Assembly (NCBI GenBank): GCA_965248915.1
Contig: OZ252216.1
Coordinates: 1,736,001 to 1,800,000, forward strand
Origin: CBDFLA01 sp965248915
Lineage (GTDB): Bacteria > Pseudomonadota > Alphaproteobacteria > M2410
Reading direction: 5' to 3'
DNA length: 64,000 nt
How positions within the stretch are numbered: the first letter of the stretch is position 1; each line of letters starts with the position of its first letter. The notes beneath the pieces were generated by a model, which saw nothing but the letters and a program-made list of their open reading frames with translations, searched no databases and was not told the DNA's origin. The position numbers were made by a program, and so were the translations under genes. Below are positions 17,966 to 27,900 of the stretch, in pieces.

Positions 17966-19306
17966 ATGGGAATGGAAGCGCTGCCAACTGCCTATTTCAA
18001 GGCAGAAGATCAACAACGTCCTGGCGCCACCAGTAAATCCAAGCAGGTTCCAGATGGTCCATTGAAGATCCTTCTTCCCTCCTACCGCTCCCACCCTTTC
18101 ACAGGCGGGCAAGGCGTCTATATGCGCCATATCTCCAAGGCTCTCGTGGAAATGGGCCACAGCGTCGATGTGATTTCAGGCCCGCCCTACCCGGTTCTCG
18201 ATCCTCGGGTGAAGCTGATCAAATTGCCGTCTCTTGATCTTTATGCACGCGAAAAGAACCGATTTGGCTTCCCAAATCCGCCGCGCGAAGACATGAAGAC
18301 CTGGGTCGACTATTACGAATATGTCGCTCATGTCTCCGGTGAATTTCCAGAACCCTACACGTTCGGGGAACGCCTCTATCGATACATGAAAGACAAGATC
18401 GACCAGTACGATGTGGTTCACGACAACCAAACCCTGTGTTGGGGCTTAGTGAAAGTCAAAGACTTAGGCCTGCCGGTCGCTGGCACCATTCACCATCCCA
18501 TTACAATGGATCGACGTATCGCAATCGCGGCCGCAGATTCTTGGAAATTGAATTTGCTAACGCGGCGTTGGTATTCCTTCCTGCGCATGCAGAAGAAAGT
18601 CGCGAAACTGCTGGATCCTATTATCGTTGTTTCTGAAAGCACCCGCCGCGACGTTTCTGTCGATTTCGGAGTGCCCATCGACCGCATGGAAGTGTGTTAT
18701 CATGGTATTGACTATGATCAGTGGCGACCTCTCCCGGAAATCGAACGCGAAACAAACAGGCTCATCGCCGTCGCAAGCGCCGACGTCCCGCTCAAAGGGT
18801 TGATCTACTTAATCGAAGCCTACGCTCAGCTTCTCAAAAAACACCCCTACCTAAGACTCACTGTCATTGGGACACTTCGAGAAGGGCTCACCAAGAAACG
18901 TCTCAAATCTCTCGGAATCCTGGACAAGGTTGAGTTTGTGTCAGGACTGACCGATCAAGAAATCGTCGAGCTTTACGCAAAATGCACGATGGCTGTGACA
19001 CCCTCCGTCTACGAAGGATTTGGGTTCCCGGTTGGCGAGGCCATGTCATGCGGAGCGCCTGTTGTTTCTACCACGGGAGGGTCCCTGCCGGAAGTTGTGG
19101 GAGATGCTGGCGTATTGGTACCACCGAAAGACCCTGTTGCTCTTGCCAACGCCATCGACGACCTTCTCGCCTCTCCAGAAAAGAGAGATGAACTGGGCGC
19201 CAAAGCGCGAAACCGCATTGTGACAGAATTCAATTGGGCAAGAACAGCCAATCAAGTAACAGACATTTATCGACGGGCCATTGCCAATGCTAACAATGGA
19301 TCTTGA
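17966..19306 (+). CDS. Glycosyltransferase family 4
   Basis: 446 residues, GT-B fold. N-terminal domain has GGQGVYMRHISKAL, the acceptor-side glycine motif; the C-terminal domain has IVVSESTRRDV and, around residue 350, EGFGFPVGEAMSCGAPVV with the paired Glu of GT4 retaining enzymes. It would transfer a sugar from a nucleotide donor, presumably for an envelope glycan or glycolipid. It overlaps the next gene (methyltransferase) by 20 nt. The second in-frame ATG (17972) has slightly better spacing to AAAGG than the first; start uncertain by two codons. Confidence 0.9.
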   Translation: MGMEALPTAYFKAEDQQRPGATSKSKQVPDGPLKILLPSYRSHPFTGGQGVYMRHISKALVEMGHSVDVISGPPYPVLDPRVKLIKLPSLDLYAREKNRFGFPNPPREDMKTWVDYYEYVAHVSGEFPEPYTFGERLYRYMKDKIDQYDVVHDNQTLCWGLVKVKDLGLPVAGTIHHPITMDRRIAIAAADSWKLNLLTRRWYSFLRMQKKVAKLLDPIIVVSESTRRDVSVDFGVPIDRMEVCYHGIDYDQWRPLPEIERETNRLIAVASADVPLKGLIYLIEAYAQLLKKHPYLRLTVIGTLREGLTKKRLKSLGILDKVEFVSGLTDQEIVELYAKCTMAVTPSVYEGFGFPVGEAMSCGAPVVSTTGGSLPEVVGDAGVLVPPKDPVALANAIDDLLASPEKRDELGAKARNRIVTEFNWARTANQVTDIYRRAIANANNGS

Positions 19307-20003
19307 TAGTCTTGAACTAAAAGACGGTCAACGCGTTCTCGATCTTGGTTGCGGCGAAGGCAGACATCTGCATGCCATGTACTATCATGCGAAAGTGCAT
19401 GCCATTGGCGTTGATCTTGGCTTCGAGGATGTGGTGAAGACACGCAACGGTTTCGAAACATACCCCGATAGTGAGGGCGAGGAAAAACGGTTTGACCTCG
19501 CCGTTGGCAACGCGTTGAAATTACCATTTGCGGACGGCACGTTTGACACGGTCGTTTGCTCAGAAGTTCTCGAACATATCCCTGACTACCAGCAGGCGAT
19601 CAAAGAGATCACACGGATCCTGAAACCTGGTGGCAATTTGGCCGTCAGCGTTCCTCGCAAATGGCCTGAGAGAATTTGTTGGTCACTCTCAGAGGGCTAT
19701 CACAATACGCCGGGCGGACATGTTCGAATATTCGAAGCCGCTGCGCTCCGAAAAGACATAGAAAAGGAAGGTCTGCATTTCTTCCGTCGCCATTGGGCGC
19801 ATGGATTGCACTCCCCCTATTGGTGGCTCAAATGCCTGCTTTGGGAGAAGCGTGACACTTTTTGGCTCATCAAATTGTACCATCGGTTCTTGGTCTGGGA
19901 TCTCATGTCGAGGCCTTGGCTAACCCGTGCATTGGAGAAGGTCGCAGATCCACTCATGGGCAAAAGCGTCGTCCTTTACTTCGCGAAGGAACGAAACGCA
20001 TGA
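19287..20003 (+). CDS. Class I SAM-dependent methyltransferase
   Basis: 238 residues. VLDLGCGEGRHLHA (17-30) is motif I, followed by VHAIGVDLG (motif II acidic residue), FADGTFDTVVCSEVLEHIPDY (Methyltransf_11 signature) and RILKPGGNLAVSVPR. Start taken at ATG 19287 inside the end of the glycosyltransferase gene. The stop overlaps the start of the toroid gene (ATGA at 20000-20003), so three genes are translationally chained. The substrate is probably the product or acceptor of the adjacent glycosyltransferase (inference). Confidence 0.88.
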   Translation: MLTMDLDSLELKDGQRVLDLGCGEGRHLHAMYYHAKVHAIGVDLGFEDVVKTRNGFETYPDSEGEEKRFDLAVGNALKLPFADGTFDTVVCSEVLEHIPDYQQAIKEITRILKPGGNLAVSVPRKWPERICWSLSEGYHNTPGGHVRIFEAAALRKDIEKEGLHFFRRHWAHGLHSPYWWLKCLLWEKRDTFWLIKLYHRFLVWDLMSRPWLTRALEKVADPLMGKSVVLYFAKERNA

Positions 20004-21118
20004 CCAAACTCTATTTCACAAGCGGTCCCTTCCCTGAAGGGTTCTTTCAAGGCGCGGTCGAGCGCATCTTGGAACTACAGCGCAGCGACGGCTCCATACC
20101 GTGGTTCGATGGCGGCGTCGTTGATCCATGGAACCATACGGAAGCAGCCATGGGCCTCGCGGTCGCGGGCGAACGAGAACATGCAGAACGTGCCTATCAG
20201 TACCTGGCAGACACACAACTTCAAGATGGATCATGGTGGGGGCAGTATGGCTCCGCTGTGCCAATGGACGAAAGTCACTACACCGGTGACGGAAACGAAA
20301 AGAAGATCCGGGATACAAACTTCTGTGCCTACATTGCGACCGGCGTTTGGCATCACCACTTGCTTTTCGGCGACCCAGAATTCTTGAATAAGTATTGGCC
20401 GGTTGTCGAAAAAGCGATGGAGTTCGTTCTGTCTCTGCAATCGGCTCACGGCGAAATTCGGTGGGCAGCAAACGACCCTTTGACGCCAGAAAACGACGCC
20501 CTCATTACCGGTTGCGCCTCCATCTACAAGAGCCTTGAATGCGCCATTCGCCTCGCAATGGCGAAAGGTGCTTATGCCCGTGTTCGCGAGTGGTCCCAAG
20601 CCCGCTCAAATCTGGGCCATGCCTTGCGGTCAAAGCCAGAACGCTTTGATCGAACTTGGGCGCCAAAAAGCGACTTTTCCATGGACTGGTACTATCCCGT
20701 TCTAGCTGGCGCCTTTACTGGCCAGGCTGCAAAAGCGCGCATTGCCGAAAAGTGGGACATATTCGTTGCCCAGGAAAAAGGATGCCGCTGTGTTGTAGAT
20801 CAGCCATGGGTAACAGTCGCAGAGAGCTGCGAATTGGCAATGGCTCTTCTTGCCATTGGTCAAACCAGTAAAGCCAATGAACTCTTTTCTTGGCAGCACC
20901 AATGGCGTTCTGAAAGTGGCGCTTACTGGATGGGGTATCAATACGAACAAGATGTACCCTGGCCTGTGGAGCAACCGGCTTGGACTGCCGCAGCAGTTAT
21001 TCTTGCGGCGGACGCCGTCAGCAACGCGACGCCCGCGAGCCGCGTCTTTGTCGACATACTGCCTGAGGAACCAACAGGGGCTGAGACCGTCGCATTAAAG
21101 GCGACGAAGAATCCGTAA
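20000..21118 (+). CDS. Alpha/alpha-toroid protein, prenyltransferase/squalene-cyclase-like
   Basis: 372 residues, helical, with QW-like repeats: LQRSDGSIPW (26-35), TQLQDGSWWG (72-81), LQSAHGEIRW, and a C-terminal YEQDVPWPVEQPAW. These resemble the alpha6/alpha6 barrel repeats of prenyltransferases and squalene/hopene cyclases, but the DxDD acid motif of cyclases is not present and the length is about half of one. Databases commonly label such proteins prenyltransferase; I regard catalytic function as unknown. It is chained by ATGA overlap to the upstream methyltransferase and converges with a second methyltransferase gene, overlapping by 24 nt. Confidence 0.7.
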   Translation: MTKLYFTSGPFPEGFFQGAVERILELQRSDGSIPWFDGGVVDPWNHTEAAMGLAVAGEREHAERAYQYLADTQLQDGSWWGQYGSAVPMDESHYTGDGNEKKIRDTNFCAYIATGVWHHHLLFGDPEFLNKYWPVVEKAMEFVLSLQSAHGEIRWAANDPLTPENDALITGCASIYKSLECAIRLAMAKGAYARVREWSQARSNLGHALRSKPERFDRTWAPKSDFSMDWYYPVLAGAFTGQAAKARIAEKWDIFVAQEKGCRCVVDQPWVTVAESCELAMALLAIGQTSKANELFSWQHQWRSESGAYWMGYQYEQDVPWPVEQPAWTAAAVILAADAVSNATPASRVFVDILPEEPTGAETVALKATKNP

Positions 21119-21712
21119 ACTTTGAACGCGGCTCTCTTCCTTAAAGAGATGCGACGCCAACGCCATTTCAAATATCTCGAAGGGCGGTCGACCGCCATCC
21201 TGTGGGTTTGGAAATACATCATGAATGGCGAGAATTCCGCCGGGAACAACATGGCGTGTCCAATAGAGGTAGTCATTTACCGCGTGCTCGCGCGCATGTC
21301 CGCCATCAATGAAGAGCATCCCCAATGGGGTCTGCCAATGTTTCACAACCGCCATGGAACCACCCACAATCGGAATGACGTGATCTTCGAGGTTCGCGTT
21401 TCGCAACGTGCGTCGCAGAAATGGCAACGTATCCATTGATCCAACTTCATCGTCCCACGTTGCGGGATCGTGATGTTCCCAACCCGGTTGATTCTCCTCA
21501 GAGCCTCGGTGGTGATCAACTGTAAAGAGAATTCCGTCCTGCGCTTTCACCGCGGTGCCAATGTAGACCGACGATTTGCCGCAATAGGATCCGATCTCAA
21601 GACACGGACCAAATGAGCTGCACTCCAGAGCAGCGGCATGGAGCGCCGCGCCCTCCTCGGGTGCCATGAACCCCTTTACTTCTTCAATATCGATGGGGAG
21701 ATCGAGAGCCAT
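21095..21712 (-). CDS. Class I SAM-dependent methyltransferase (Methyltransf_24-like)
   Basis: 205 residues. CLEIGSYCGKSSVYIG (about 37-52) is motif I and LFTVDHHRGSEENQPGW holds the motif II acid; LGMLFIDGGHAREH is typical of the Methyltransf_24 group that often acts on sugars or polyketides. The start is ATG 21712 with GGA 7 nt upstream; the TTG at 21724 is less likely. It is convergent with, and overlaps, the toroid gene by 24 nt, an arrangement that may make the two transcripts interfere. Confidence 0.85.
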   Translation of the reverse strand: MALDLPIDIEEVKGFMAPEEGAALHAAALECSSFGPCLEIGSYCGKSSVYIGTAVKAQDGILFTVDHHRGSEENQPGWEHHDPATWDDEVGSMDTLPFLRRTLRNANLEDHVIPIVGGSMAVVKHWQTPLGMLFIDGGHAREHAVNDYLYWTRHVVPGGILAIHDVFPNPQDGGRPPFEIFEMALASHLFKEESRVQSLRILRRL

Positions 21713-21961
21713 GTTCTGTTCCAATGTGTGTGGTTGAATGATCTAGAGTTAGCACAATTTGAGATTTGACACATCATCCCTGGACACGGACGAAGAGCAG
21801 GAAGCAAGACGCGATTTCGTGGCAGGGATGACACGGCCCTCGGGTATCAAACGTAATGGAAATTGCGAGATCACAGGATGATTGAACCCCTTCGTCAAAC
21901 CCTCTAACAATGTAAAGGAGAGGTCGCGCACCTCAGCAACTGTTTGACAAAGAGACGCCCT

Positions 21962-22591
21962 GTGCTGGTTCTTGCCCTTGCCGAAAATGGCCTATTTGAA
22001 TGGCTTAGAAACTTCGCAGAATACCCCTTGCTCATTGCAGCGGGGATTGTTCTCGCCACCTTTATCCTCGAAGACGGTGCCACAATCGCCGCAGGCCTCT
22101 TGGCGGTCAACGGGATTGTCGATCCATTTTTCGCATTGTCGGCCCTCTACGTCGGCATCGTCGCCGGAGATTTGGGGCTTTATGGGTTGGGCAGATGGGC
22201 TGCATCTCATCCAAGAGCAAGATTATGGATAGGAGAACGGCGTTTGAAAAAAGGACAAATTTACCTCAATCAACGCCTTGTGGCCGCTCTCATTGGTGCG
22301 CGGTGCCTACCGGGCATGAGGTTTCCAACCTACACCGCCAGCGGCTTTCTAAAGGTCAGTTTCTCAAAGTTCACCCTTATTGCCGTCATTGCGGCTGGCG
22401 TGTGGGCAACGGTATTTTTTGGCCTCATTTGGTTCTTCGGTAGCCGTGTGGTTGAAAAAGTAGGTGAGTGGATTTGGCTTCTAGGGGTTATACTGCTTCT
22501 GGTGGCATTCATTTTGCCGCAACTCTGGCAAAAGCGGATCAACCAAGTGATTGGCTACAAAGACGACCAAGCCGGAGATGACGCCGACTAG
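21962..22591 (+). CDS. DedA-family membrane protein
   Basis: About 209 residues with four to five TM helices. Family marks are LEDGATIAAGLLAVNG, GIVAGDLGLYGLGRW, and GARCLPGMRFPTYTASGF, the conserved Arg-containing motif of the DedA/SNARE-associated (VTT) domain. DedA proteins are linked to lipid flipping (undecaprenyl phosphate or phosphatidylethanolamine carriers) and envelope integrity. Start uncertain: I chose GTG 21962 because AAAGAGA lies 6 nt upstream; TTG 21944 is in frame. Co-location with GT4 and an ATP-grasp enzyme suggests an envelope role. Confidence 0.85.
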   Translation: MLVLALAENGLFEWLRNFAEYPLLIAAGIVLATFILEDGATIAAGLLAVNGIVDPFFALSALYVGIVAGDLGLYGLGRWAASHPRARLWIGERRLKKGQIYLNQRLVAALIGARCLPGMRFPTYTASGFLKVSFSKFTLIAVIAAGVWATVFFGLIWFFGSRVVEKVGEWIWLLGVILLLVAFILPQLWQKRINQVIGYKDDQAGDDAD

Positions 22592-22622
22592 GATACGAGG
22601 CAAGAAGGGGGTCCATATCGAC

Positions 22623-23792
22623 ATGTCGATGGCGACAAACAGTGTGCCGCGCGGTCCTTCATCCAATGCAATGCATGTTTCAGCGACATCGCAATCGATC
22701 AACGCTGGCATGCCACCGCTTGAGAATTCAGGACCTGCACTTTCGGCCTTTGAGTTTTGGCCGACCCGTCTTTTCTATATACCCGTCGCCCTTCATATTG
22801 CTTATCTCGGTCTTCGACATGGCGGATTGACACTGCCAACCGTCGCAAATCCGAATTTTCCACTCGGTGGCTTGGTCGGTGAATCCAAATCAGAGATCCT
22901 TGGCAGTGCAAAAGGACAAGCAAAAAAGCGCATCGCAAATTTCACAACAATGACGAAATCGACCAACGTGAAAAATCTGCAAAGAGATGTCTCAGTCGCG
23001 TTGGCAAAGTTGGAGAATGAAAACCTCAAATTTCCAATCGTCGCAAAGCCGGACATGGGATGTCGTGGCGCGGGCGTAAAATTCATCCGTGGCAAAGACG
23101 ACTTGATCACATACTTCAAAGGCTTTCCACCGGGTGAAACCATCATCCTCCAAGCCTTGGTTCCTCATGAACCAGAGGCCGGCGTGTTCTACATCAGACG
23201 TCCCGGCGAAAAGAAGGGCCGCATCTTCTCCCTGACATTGAAATACTTTCCCTATGTTGTGGGTGACGGAAAATCGACCATTGAAGACCTCGTCATGGAC
23301 GACCCACGCGCAAGCCAAGTGCCTCACCTCTATCTACGCCGCCACAAACGTCATCTCAATCGCGTGCTTCCCAAAGGCACGCCCTACCGCCTCGCATTCG
23401 CAGGCAGCCATTGTCGAGGCGCCATTTTCCGAAATGGAAACAAGTACATAACTGAAGAAATGAGAGAGACTTTCGACCACATCGCAGATGGAATGCCAGG
23501 GTTTTGCTTTGGCCGCTTTGATGTCCGTTTCCCAAGCTTAAAAGAACTTCAGCGCGGTGGTGAATTTCAAATCGTTGAAGTCAACGGCGCTGGCGGCGAG
23601 GCAACCCACATCTGGGATTCGCGGACTTCTCTTTCTGAGGCCTATCGTTCGCTCAGAGAGCAATTTCGATTGGTTTTCGAAATTGGCGCGGAAAACAAAA
23701 AGCGAGGATATCGACCCGCTTCCATCCTCGAGGTCTTTCGAGCCTATCGCCGCGAAGGGGCTTTGACGGGCGACTATCCCCTCACGGACTAA
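22623..23792 (+). CDS. ATP-grasp ligase-like protein
   Basis: About 389 residues. After FEFWPTRLFYIPVALHIAYLGLRHGG come ATP-grasp elements: FPIVAKPDMGCRGAGVKFI (lysine and glycine-rich loop), PGETIILQALVPHEPEAGVFYIRRPGE, and VEVNGAGGEATHIWD with the Glu/Asn that bind magnesium. The fold joins a carboxylate to an amine or thiol through an acyl phosphate; the substrate is unknown. Start taken at ATG 22623; ATG 22578 and TTG 22551 are in frame upstream and overlap the DedA gene. It probably shares a transcript with dedA. Confidence 0.8.
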   Translation: MSMATNSVPRGPSSNAMHVSATSQSINAGMPPLENSGPALSAFEFWPTRLFYIPVALHIAYLGLRHGGLTLPTVANPNFPLGGLVGESKSEILGSAKGQAKKRIANFTTMTKSTNVKNLQRDVSVALAKLENENLKFPIVAKPDMGCRGAGVKFIRGKDDLITYFKGFPPGETIILQALVPHEPEAGVFYIRRPGEKKGRIFSLTLKYFPYVVGDGKSTIEDLVMDDPRASQVPHLYLRRHKRHLNRVLPKGTPYRLAFAGSHCRGAIFRNGNKYITEEMRETFDHIADGMPGFCFGRFDVRFPSLKELQRGGEFQIVEVNGAGGEATHIWDSRTSLSEAYRSLREQFRLVFEIGAENKKRGYRPASILEVFRAYRREGALTGDYPLTD

Positions 23793-24540
23793 TCGTCGTT
23801 GGCGCTTTGAGTTTTCTTTGAATTTCCGACAGAGCATCTTCGAGCAAGACCGCATTGCTATCCAGTTTGGAATACATGGCATCGTAGCGAAGCAATTCCA
23901 AACTTGTATCCCCTTCCGCAAGAAGAGTTCGCGCCGCTACAAAAACATCAAGTTGACTCTTCAAACCTGACACAGCTTTGGTAAGAGCTCTTCGATCCCC
24001 GTCCACTCGTTTTCGAACCGCATTCTCCATGTCGAGATTGGCGGCGCTACGCGCGCCCTCCAACCCCTCATCAAAGTCCTTGAGCGAATCATGCGCTACC
24101 TCTACCAACCCAGTCGCCTGCCCATCCTTTGTAGTCAGATCTTCCATCACACGGTCCGCAATTTTGGCCAAATCACGAGCCCCCTCGCCGCCGCCCTTCA
24201 ACTCCAAATAATAAGCAGCCAACTTTACGGTCTCATCTTCACTGCCGGTCAAATTGAAAGCCGCTGTTGCCGTATCAGCCGACTCTTTTCCGCTGATGAG
24301 AACACCCGCAATGCGTCCAAAAAACGAGCCGCCTTCTGGGTCATCCCACAGGGGCTCACTAACCAAAACAGCTTGCTCGCGAAGGGTCATCTTTTTCTGA
24401 GCATTTGTACCTGGGTCAGATCCGCCCCATAGCTTCGTGACCCCACATCCACTCATGGTCACAGCCAAGAGGGCGATACCCATCCCATAAAGTAATCTTT
24501 GCGCGTGTCGCAAGTGCTTTGCTACCTTCTGGCATTTCAC
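23782..24540 (-). CDS. Putative lipoprotein of unknown function
   Basis: 252 residues. A basic N-terminus, hydrophobic run and TMSGC lipobox (Cys near 32) mark it as a lipoprotein. The rest is helical with two Ala/Glu/Leu-rich stretches and no motif I recognise. It overlaps the ATP-grasp gene end by 11 nt in convergent orientation. A shorter start at ATG 24483 would also keep the lipobox. Function unknown. Confidence 0.65.
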   Translation of the reverse strand: MKCQKVAKHLRHAQRLLYGMGIALLAVTMSGCGVTKLWGGSDPGTNAQKKMTLREQAVLVSEPLWDDPEGGSFFGRIAGVLISGKESADTATAAFNLTGSEDETVKLAAYYLELKGGGEGARDLAKIADRVMEDLTTKDGQATGLVEVAHDSLKDFDEGLEGARSAANLDMENAVRKRVDGDRRALTKAVSGLKSQLDVFVAARTLLAEGDTSLELLRYDAMYSKLDSNAVLLEDALSEIQRKLKAPTTISP

Positions 24541-24922
24541 CGCACCGCGACACCTCGCAGTCGGCGATTAAGAGCTTTGTTGCATCAAATCAAGTAACTA
24601 CGCCCATAACGGACCTTTTCTACACAACAATTATGGCTGAGTGTAGTTACAAAAGGGACAACAATCTCACAACACCGTCATTACACTAACTGTGCTTCAT
24701 TGATCGGAGTTTCTTGCGACTCAATCTCCACCAAGCGATATCCCCAGCGTCAGGTTACGCCGAACAGCAGGACAGCTCATTGATCTGTATCAGATACCCC
24801 CAAAAATCTTATCGATGATTACAAGCGATTGGAACAAATCGAAAGGTTCCTTCCAAACCTTTCCGGTATAATCCGCGCCATTCCACAAAGTCAGATCCGC
24901 CGATTTTGCAAGAGGATAGTTG
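24541..24922. other. Divergent intergenic region with competing inverted repeats
   Basis: 382 nt between the lipoprotein gene and the oxidoreductase gene, with no coding sequence I can support. It contains GTAACTAC (24594-24601) facing GTAGTTAC (24643-24650), and CTACAC (24620-24625) facing GTGTAG (24641-24646). The two repeats share the right arm, so only one hairpin can form at a time. Either could be a regulator site for the amino-acid catabolic genes downstream; I cannot assign a regulator. Confidence 0.4.
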
Positions 24923-27900
24923 ATGCGCCCCGCTTCATCATTCGACACCGAATACGAACTTCACGACCGATACCTGCGCGAGCATGGCCGGGTCTTTCTG
25001 ACCGGCATCCAAGCGCTGACGCGTCTTCCCATTATGCAATCGCTGCTAGACCGCGCTGCTGGGCTCAATACGGCAGGGTTCATCTCTGGATATCGAGGAT
25101 CCCCACTTGGTGGCTACGATCAAGAACTCGTCCGGTCGAAGAAATATCTCGACCAGCATGACATTCTCTTTCGGGCAGGCTTGAACGAAGACCTCGCGGC
25201 AACCGCCGTTTGGGGCACGCAACAGGTCGACTTGTTCAAGGGCAAGAAATTCGATGGCGTTTTCGGCATGTGGTACGGCAAGGGACCTGGGGTCGACCGG
25301 TCCGGTGATGCCTTCCGTCATGCCAATGCCTTTGGCACCTCTAAGTATGGCGGTGTGTTGGCTGTCGCTGGAGATGACCACGGCGTTCAATCCTCAACAA
25401 TCGCACACCAGTCGGATCACGTTTTCATGGGTCATGCGATGCCGGTGTTTCAACCGTCAAACGTCGCGGAAGTCCTTGAGCTTGGATTGGCGGGATTTGC
25501 ACTTTCCCGCTTTGCTGGTTGCTGGGTTGGTTTCAAAACCGTGACCGAAGTGATCGAGAGCTCTGCGTCAGTTGATATCAATCCAATCGGACCTCGCTTC
25601 ATCATTCCAGAAAATGTGGATCACTCCCCACGTGGACTTAACTTCGACCCAACTCTTCGTTGGCCGGAAGAGCGTCGTGAACTTGAAGTGCTTCAACAGC
25701 ATTACCGACTAGATGCAGCACGCGCATTCGCTGCGGCGAACGACATAAATCGTGTGGTCCTAAGCGTGGAACGCCCCCGCATCGGTATCATCACCACCGG
25801 TAAAGCCTATCAAGACGTCCTTCATGCCTTGAAGGAACTGCGCATCACCGCAACCGATGCAGAAAAGATTGGCCTCACCATCTACAAGGTAGGCATGAGT
25901 TGGCCGCTGGAGCCGAGTGGCATCCGCGAGTTTGTGCGTGATCTTGAAGAGGTCATCGTCGTTGAGGAAAAACGATCGATCATCGAACGCCAGGTAAAAG
26001 ACCTGTTGTACCATGAGCCGCACGGCCGCCGTCCTCTCATCATCGGCAAGACCGACGAAACCGGCGCAGCAAAACTCAGCACCCTTGGCGAATTCAATCC
26101 GCGCGATGTCGCGTCAGTCATCATGGAGCGCATTCGCAAAGGTCCCATTGGCGACACCATGGATGACAAGTTTGTCCGGATCCTTCAGCCGCCGCCCGAG
26201 GCCAAAATTCTTGCCGCACCGATTGCGCGTAGCCCTTACTATTGTTCCGGATGCCCGCACAATACATCCACCAAAGTGCCTGATGGCAGTCACGCCATGG
26301 GCGGCATTGGTTGTCACATCATGGCGCTCATGATGAACCGTGAAACAAGCCTGTTTACGCATATGGGCGCCGAAGGGGTCAATTGGACAGGTCTTTCCCC
26401 TTTCACCGAAGTCGACCACGTCTTCCAGAATTTGGGTGACGGCACCTACGAACACTCCGGCATCCTGGCCATCCGAGCGGCTCTACAATCGGACGCCAAT
26501 ATCACCTACAAGATCCTCTACAACGATGCAGTCGCCATGACCGGCGGTCAGCCCATAGCCAGCCAGATGACCGTGGGCGGGATCATCAATCAAGTACGGG
26601 CAGAAGGCGTCGAACGCATCGCCGTGGTCAGCGAAAACGATCCAGGCGAAGGGCTGCAACACTACAAGATGCAGTCCTCTTCTTGGCCAGGATTGAGCTT
26701 CCACCATCGCGACGATTTCGATTCTGTACAAAGGGACTTCCGCAAAATCACCGGCGTCTCCGTCATTGTTTACGATCAAACATGTGCTGCTGAAAAGCGG
26801 CGGCGCCGCAAACGCGGTCAAATGGAAGATCCGCCCCTCCGCGTATTCGTAAACGATCTCGTTTGCGAAGGATGTGGCGATTGCTCCGATCAGTCGAACT
26901 GTGTTTCGATCGAACCGCTGAAAACCGAACTCGGCACAAAGCGGAAGATCAATCAATCGACCTGTAACAAAGACATTTCCTGCGTCAAAGGATTCTGTCC
27001 GAGCTTCGTCACCGTTAATGGCGGTGTTGTACGCAGGCCAGACCCCCGACGGTTTGACAATGAAGAACGTGAGTTGCTTGAAAAACTCCCTGAGCCTTCG
27101 CTCAAAGAAGGGCCCGAGGTTCACTACAACATTTTGGTTGCAGGGATCGGCGGCACGGGCGTGGTGACCATTGGGGCTCTGCTCAGCATGGCAGCGCATT
27201 TGGAAGGCAAAGGCGCGACCGGCCTAGACTTTACCGGATTGGCCCAAAAGAATGGCGCCGTGATTTCACACATCCGACTGGCCGACACACCCGCGGACCT
27301 GGATGCCGTCCGAATTGGCGAGCTTTCCGCCGACCTCTTGCTCGGTTGTGACATGGTCGTCGCTGGGAGTTTGGACACACTGACACGCTGCGATAAAGGC
27401 CGGACAACTGCCATCATCAATACCCACGAAACGCCAACCGCAAGCTTCACCCTCGATACCAATTTAGTTTTGCCAGCCGACGCGACGATCAAAGCGATAC
27501 AGCGGACCGTCGGTGAAGATCGCACGACCCTGAGTGAGTTTTCCGCTCTCGCGCTCAATCTATTCGGCGATGCCATCGCCACTAATCTCATGTTGCTTGG
27601 ATTTGCCTATCAAAAAGGGCTGATCCCTTTGAGCGGTCAGGCAATTGAGCAAGCCATCCAGTTGAACGGCGTTGCCATCCAACAAAATCTCCGCAGCTTC
27701 AATTGGGGCCGCTTGCTGGCGCACGACCCAGACGCGGTTATTGAGCGTGCTTACGCAGAAAAAGCACCAACCATTCCTTTGGCGAAAACGCTTGATGAAA
27801 TGGTGGAGCGACGCGTCGAACACCTGACCGGTTATCAAAACGCTGCCTACGCAAAGCGCTACAGCAATGCCATTGATCGCGTGCGCAAGCTGGAACAAGA

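Noticed and set aside
19862..19999. Upstream extension of the toroid gene
   Set aside because: It overlaps the methyltransferase gene out of frame; the ATGA junction at 20000 is the natural start.
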